From QHXW01 sp035297145 (GTDB taxonomy: Bacteria; Acidobacteriota; Terriglobia; Bryobacterales; Bryobacteraceae): a DNA stretch of 64,000 nt. Below are positions 59,844-64,000 of this stretch, piece by piece. Where the stretch lies: assembly GCA_035297145.1 (NCBI GenBank), contig DATGZN010000046.1, forward strand, positions 1 through 64,000. Reading direction: 5' to 3'. A model generated the notes under the pieces. The model was not told the origin of the DNA. It was given only the letters and a program-made list of their open reading frames with translations, and ran no database searches. The first letter of the stretch is position 1, and every line of letters starts with the position of its first letter. The position numbers were made by a program, and so were the translations under genes.

Positions 59844-60511
59844 CCGGCGCAAGCGAACAGATTCTGCGGCTGACTCTTGCCTCCGTGACGCTCGAAGGCG
59901 CGCTACGGATTCCTGAAGGCGCTACAGGCATCGTGCTGTTTGCACATGGCAGCGGCAGCAGCCGCCACAGCCCGCGCAATCGCTACGTGGCGCAAGCGCT
60001 AAACGAGGGTGGCCTCGCGACCTTGCTGATCGATCTTCTCACCTCGGCCGAGGAGCGCGAAGACGACCGGACGGCCCGCCTGCGTTTCGATATCCACCTG
60101 TTGGCGGAACGCGTGATCGCTGCAACCGGCTGGCTACTGCAAAATGCGGCCACCAAGCATCTGCGAATTGGATATTTCGGCGCTTCAACCGGCGCGGCGG
60201 CAGCACTCGAAGCGGCGGCTGAGCGGCCCAACGAGATCGGCGCGGTGGTCTCGCGCGGTGGACGGCCGGATCTGGCTCTGCCCGATCTGGGGCGTGTCAA
60301 GGCCCCGGCCTTGCTCATTGTGGGTGGGCGTGACGCGGCGGTGATCGAAATGAACCGCGAAGCATTCGAACACCTGCAAACGGAAAAACGGCTGGAGATC
60401 GTGCCCGGAGCCACGCACCTGTTTGAAGAACCGGGCACGCTCGAACGGGTGGCCCACCTGGCTCGCGACTGGTTTGTGGAGCATCTCTGCCAACTCACAG
60501 ATGTGCGATGA
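59840..60511 (+). CDS. Alpha/beta hydrolase, dienelactone-hydrolase-like
   Basis: The 223-residue protein has an alpha/beta hydrolase fold: GIVLFAHGSGSSRHSPRNRY at the oxyanion strand, nucleophile Ser116 in FGASTGAAAALEA, Asp165 in VGGRDAAVIE and His193 in GATHLFEEPG. Substrate unknown. Coupled to the phosphoribosyltransferase by GTGA. Its 3' end overlaps the convergent aminotransferase by 17 bp. Confidence 0.85.
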   Translation: MTGASEQILRLTLASVTLEGALRIPEGATGIVLFAHGSGSSRHSPRNRYVAQALNEGGLATLLIDLLTSAEEREDDRTARLRFDIHLLAERVIAATGWLLQNAATKHLRIGYFGASTGAAAALEAAAERPNEIGAVVSRGGRPDLALPDLGRVKAPALLIVGGRDAAVIEMNREAFEHLQTEKRLEIVPGATHLFEEPGTLERVAHLARDWFVEHLCQLTDVR

Positions 60512-61670
60512 GGCGCCTGATGCCTTCACGGAATGTATCCGATGGCGTCAGCAGGCTCAGCACCAGGTAAGCCTCGGTTTCGAAATCGTAGAAGAACCCG
60601 GGCTGCACCAGCACGTGATCCTGTTGCAGGAGATCAAGACACCATTGCTCTTCGGTCTTGGTGCGTGGCACCCGCACGGTGGCATACCAACCTCCCTCAA
60701 CCTGCAATACTCGGGCGCCCGAAGGATCATCGATACGTTCTCGCAAAATCGCCAGGTTTTCGTTCACGCGTGACGTAATCTGCTGCCGGACGGATTCGCC
60801 CGCTTCGAGCAGCCTCGGCAGGGCGTGCTGCACCGGCGTTCCCGCCGACAAATAGGTATCGGCCATCAGTTCCAGCCGCTCAAGCGCCTCCGACCGGACC
60901 GCGGCCGGCCCATCAATCACGATCCATCCGAGCTTCATCTGCGGAAGCCCGGCAATTTTCGACAAACCGCTCAGGCAAAACGTCAGCGATTGGTCGATTC
61001 CGGTGAGCGACGGCACGCGCTCGGGGTCCGGTCCGAAGCGGTAGTCGGCGAAAACCTCATCGGAGATCAGCGCCAGCCCGCGCTCCGCGGATAGCTCCAT
61101 GAGTTGCTCCAGTTCGTGGTGCTTTACGAAGGAGCCAGTTGGATTGTTCGGATTCACCAGCACGATGGCCCGCGTGCGCTCGCTGATCGCCTGAGCCAGC
61201 GCCTCGAGATCGATCGACCAGCCGTCGTCGTAGACCAGTGGATATTGGATCACGCGGACCAGTTCCATCTGCGCCAGAAACTCAAACAGCGGATACGACG
61301 GCCGGGGCACCAGGACTTCATCGCCCGCATCCGCCAGCAATTTGAACAGCCAACTGTAGGACTCGCTGGTGCTCGCCGTGAGAAAGATGCGGGCCGGATC
61401 GACAATCATCCCACGCGCCGAATAGTAGTCGGCCACAACCTGGCGCGCCGCGCGCATTCCCGCCGGCGCAGGCTCGTAAACGAGGGCGCGCGCGTCCCGG
61501 AACGAGCTGAGAATCAACTCCTCCGGATACGAGAAGCCGGCGCGCGTGGGGTTCGATTCGGTCAGGTCCATGATCTCCGCGCCTTGACGGCGCAGGTCAC
61601 CAAGCACCTGCGCCAGTCGGTTCGGCCGCAGGTCCCAGTGGAGGCGGTACGAAAACATGCGTCTGGCCAT
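60495..61670 (-). CDS. PLP-dependent class I/II aminotransferase
   Basis: The 391-residue protein has the fold-type I aminotransferase pattern: TESNPTRAGFSYPEE, TASTSESYSWLFKLL, VNPNNPTGSFVKHHE, ISDEVFADYRFG and the PLP lysine in LSGLSKIAGLPQMKLGW (Lys238). The C-terminus is EAYLVLSLLTPSDTFREGI, with the late Arg for the carboxylate probably in a nearby position. An alternative start is five codons in (MFSYRLHWDL). Substrate unknown. Confidence 0.9.
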   Translation of the reverse strand: MARRMFSYRLHWDLRPNRLAQVLGDLRRQGAEIMDLTESNPTRAGFSYPEELILSSFRDARALVYEPAPAGMRAARQVVADYYSARGMIVDPARIFLTASTSESYSWLFKLLADAGDEVLVPRPSYPLFEFLAQMELVRVIQYPLVYDDGWSIDLEALAQAISERTRAIVLVNPNNPTGSFVKHHELEQLMELSAERGLALISDEVFADYRFGPDPERVPSLTGIDQSLTFCLSGLSKIAGLPQMKLGWIVIDGPAAVRSEALERLELMADTYLSAGTPVQHALPRLLEAGESVRQQITSRVNENLAILRERIDDPSGARVLQVEGGWYATVRVPRTKTEEQWCLDLLQQDHVLVQPGFFYDFETEAYLVLSLLTPSDTFREGIRRLIAHL

Positions 61671-61774
61671 TCTAGCGGAGCGCGCGCGGCACGCGCATGT
61701 TCCCTTTCGCGCTATTGCGAGTTTGCACTAAAGAACTACTCAGATCCCGCCGAATAAACACCTGAGGAGCTTGG

Positions 61775-64000
61775 ATGATTACGCGGATCCTTTCAGTAGT
61801 TCAGTTCAATCCCGCCCGCTTCTGGACGGCACTGGCCTGGCTTCTTGTATCCGGCTGGCTGGTGCAGCCCGCCAATGCCGGTTATGGGCAAGTGCCGATG
61901 TACTTCGTCGAAAATCGGGGCCAATTCGACGGGCATGCAAAGTATGTCGCCAGGGGATCCCGGCTGACCGGCTATTTTGATGCGACTTCGGTCGTCTTCG
62001 CGGTAGACGAGGCAAGTTTCCGCTTGAGTTTTCCTGGGGCAAATCCCGCGTCTCGCCTGGAGGGCATGGGGCCGTCCGCGGCGCGCGTTAACTTCTTAGT
62101 GGGGGCGCCGGCCCAGTGGAGGACGGACCTTCCGGCTTGGGACGCCATCGCATACCGCGCCATTTTTCCCGGCGTCGATCTGATCTATTCTTCCACCCGC
62201 GATCGCTTGAAATCAGATTTCATCGTGTCGCCCGGCGCCGATCCCGAATCCATCCGGCTGCGCTACGAGAGTGGGGCAATTCATCTGGACGGAGCGGGCG
62301 CACTGGTGGTACCTGCTGGCCGCAGCGCATTCCGTGAGGAGCCACCCGTCATTTATCAGGAAATCGCGGGCGAGCGAGTCGCGGTGGAGGGCGCTTATCG
62401 GCTGCGCCACGATGGAACGGTCGGGTTTCGCGTCGGACCGTATGACCATCGGCAACCGCTCATCATCGATCCCGCGCTCAGCTACAGCACGTTTCTTGGT
62501 GGGAATGGGATGGGCGCCGTTACCTCCATTGCCGTGGACGGTGCGGGAAATGCTTACCTGGCTGGATGGACCACGTCCACAAATTTACCGACAGTGAACG
62601 CCGTTCAATCGCAACAGAAAGGCAGCGTCGACGCCTTCGTTGCCAAGCTCGGCCCAGGCGGCAACAGCCTGATCTACTGCACGTATCTTGGCGGGCGTAG
62701 CGACGATCGCGCTTTTGGAATCGCCGTGGACTCTTCCGGCAATGCATATGTCACCGGCTGGACGGGATCCGGCGCATTTCCAGTTGTTTCACCCGCCCAA
62801 TCTACGCTGGCCGGAGGAAAAGATGCTTTCGTAGCCAAATTGAATCCGGCAGGCAACAGCTTGATCTATAGCACGTACCTCGGCGGCGCCGGCAACGACA
62901 GTGGCAACGGCATTGCCGTCGATGCAGCAGGCAACGCGTACGTGGCCGGCTACACGTACTCATCGAACTTCCCCACGCTGAGCGCCTACCAGACTTCAAA
63001 CAATGGAACAGAGAATGCGTTCATAGCCAAATTGAGTTCCGCTGGAACGCTGATCTATAGCACCTACCTGGGCGGCAATGGGAGCGATGGCGCGGCGGCA
63101 ATTGCGGTGGACAGCGCGGGCAACGCCTACATCACGGGCGGTACTACTTCGACCAACTTTCCCACTGCATCGCCCCTGCAGTCTGCCAACGGCGGCAATC
63201 AGGACGCGTTCATCACGAAACTGAACGCGACGGGCAACGGGCTGATCTACAGCACATATCTGGGGGGCTCCGGTGGCGCGGCCGGGTCGATGGAAGCCGG
63301 CACAGCTATCGCCGTAGGCGCAACGGGCGCAGCCTATGTCGCTGGCGTCACCAACTCCACCAATTTCCCTGTGACTTCCGGAGCTTTGCAGCCGGCTTAC
63401 ACTGGTGGCGGAAGTGATGCATTCGTAGCGAAACTGTCTCCCGCCGGCACGAGCCTCGTGTACTCAACCTACCTCGGCGGCAGCAGCTTTGATTACGCCT
63501 CTGGCATCGCTGTCGATTCATTTGGAAACGCCTACGTTACCGGTTACACCGGTTCTTCCGACTTTTGGAGCTTGCGCGCTGTGCAGTCCGGGAATGACGG
63601 TCTTTACGACGCCTTTCTAACGAAGCTGAATCCAACCGGCGCAGCGATCCTCTCCAGCACCTACCTGGGAGGTAGTGGGAGCGATTCGGCCAACGCCGTG
63701 GCGATCGATTCCCTAGGCAACGCATTCATCGCCGGACTCACACAATCCGGCGATTTCCCGCTGAGCAACCCTCTGCAAACGGTGAATGGTGATTCGTACA
63801 GCGGCTTCGTCTCCAAGATCTCGCCAGGCTGGATGGCCGGCGTTTTTCTCAATGGCTCGTGGTACATCGATCGCAACCGCAACGGCGGCTATGACGGCCC
63901 CGCAGCCGGAGACGAGACATTCTCATTCGGACAGGCGGGCGATGTGCCGGTCGCCGGTGATTGGACCGGATCGGGCACGATCAAGATCGGCGTCTTCCGC
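61775..64000 (+). CDS. Secreted SBBP-repeat protein, truncated by the window end
   Basis: The frame opens at ATG 61775 (GAGGAG upstream) with a signal (ALAWLLVSGWLVQPANAG) and runs to the end without a stop. The first ~230 residues are an N-terminal domain (VPMYFVENRGQFDGHAKYVA, VNFLVGAPAQWRTDLPAWDA, PLIIDPALSYSTFLGG). Then seven or eight repeats of about 50-55 residues follow, each with IAVDxxGNAYVTG, FP, DAFVAKL and LIYSTYLGG, the SBBP/beta-propeller repeat. The last bases begin an FG-GAP-like block (GDVPVAGDWTGSGTIKIGVF). Such proteins are abundant in Solibacteres; role unknown. Confidence 0.88.
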   Translation, partial: MITRILSVVQFNPARFWTALAWLLVSGWLVQPANAGYGQVPMYFVENRGQFDGHAKYVARGSRLTGYFDATSVVFAVDEASFRLSFPGANPASRLEGMGPSAARVNFLVGAPAQWRTDLPAWDAIAYRAIFPGVDLIYSSTRDRLKSDFIVSPGADPESIRLRYESGAIHLDGAGALVVPAGRSAFREEPPVIYQEIAGERVAVEGAYRLRHDGTVGFRVGPYDHRQPLIIDPALSYSTFLGGNGMGAVTSIAVDGAGNAYLAGWTTSTNLPTVNAVQSQQKGSVDAFVAKLGPGGNSLIYCTYLGGRSDDRAFGIAVDSSGNAYVTGWTGSGAFPVVSPAQSTLAGGKDAFVAKLNPAGNSLIYSTYLGGAGNDSGNGIAVDAAGNAYVAGYTYSSNFPTLSAYQTSNNGTENAFIAKLSSAGTLIYSTYLGGNGSDGAAAIAVDSAGNAYITGGTTSTNFPTASPLQSANGGNQDAFITKLNATGNGLIYSTYLGGSGGAAGSMEAGTAIAVGATGAAYVAGVTNSTNFPVTSGALQPAYTGGGSDAFVAKLSPAGTSLVYSTYLGGSSFDYASGIAVDSFGNAYVTGYTGSSDFWSLRAVQSGNDGLYDAFLTKLNPTGAAILSSTYLGGSGSDSANAVAIDSLGNAFIAGLTQSGDFPLSNPLQTVNGDSYSGFVSKISPGWMAGVFLNGSWYIDRNRNGGYDGPAAGDETFSFGQAGDVPVAGDWTGSGTIKIGVFR

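Overview
The window reads as chromosomal DNA of an acidobacterium close to Bryobacterales/Solibacter. The pointers are an ADOP-type ABC permease (a family expanded in Acidobacteria), an SBBP-repeat secreted protein, a PEP-CTERM protein, two OmpH chaperones directly after bamA, a Tat-dependent GMC/subunit-3 pair, high GC content, and intergenic hairpin repeats. This is inferred from family composition, not from a marker-gene tree. No rRNA, tRNA, CRISPR array or prophage was seen.

Layout. 1-3.2 kb is the accessory end: the tail of an IS630-type transposase, two unrecognised genes, a higB-higA toxin-antitoxin locus with a second, frameshifted higA and a perfect palindrome in front of higB, then a frameshifted signal peptidase I gene. 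3.3-14.8 kb carries an aldo/keto reductase, secA, a coupled cupin-SDR pair, two secreted proteins, MgtC, UPF0182, a small membrane protein and a metallo-beta-lactamase-fold hydrolase. 15-21.4 kb has a CBM9-like secreted protein coupled to two tandem phosphohexomutases, DUF2147, an alpha-oxoamine synthase and a methyltransferase. 21.6-25.9 kb is the outer-membrane assembly cluster bamA-ompH-ompH. 26-35 kb has a secreted protein, a NUDIX hydrolase, an IscU-like scaffold lacking one cysteine, the ADOP permease, an M28 peptidase, acetyl-CoA synthetase and a PEP-CTERM protein. 35-44.4 kb is metabolic: a GMC oxidoreductase with its Tat subunit, a copper amine oxidase, and an arabinose-type operon (FucI-like isomerase, ribulokinase, ribulose-5-phosphate epimerase, secreted mutarotase). 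44.5-50 kb has a serine hydrolase, a cyclic-nucleotide-domain histidine kinase paired with a receiver/thioredoxin-reductase fusion, and a PilZ protein. 50-56 kb has AcuC, an AI-2E-family permease, ruvX-mltG, thioredoxin and glycogen synthase. 56-64 kb has an orphan HicB, speA, a nucleotidyltransferase/small-ORF module, a phosphoribosyltransferase-hydrolase pair, an aminotransferase and an SBBP protein that runs off the end.

Three sequence-level themes stand out. (1) Start/stop overlaps (TAATG, TGATG, ATGA, GTGA) couple many gene pairs. (2) Two families of hairpin repeats sit in intergenic and 3' regions; one is a doublet of inverted half-elements resembling REPINs. (3) The two frameshifts, in higA2 and lepB, are each repaired by removing one G from the same hexamer CGGGAC, which points to a base-calling artefact or a shared mutational cause. 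The most system-like loci are the kinase/flavoprotein pair, the higBA locus and the nucleotidyltransferase module.
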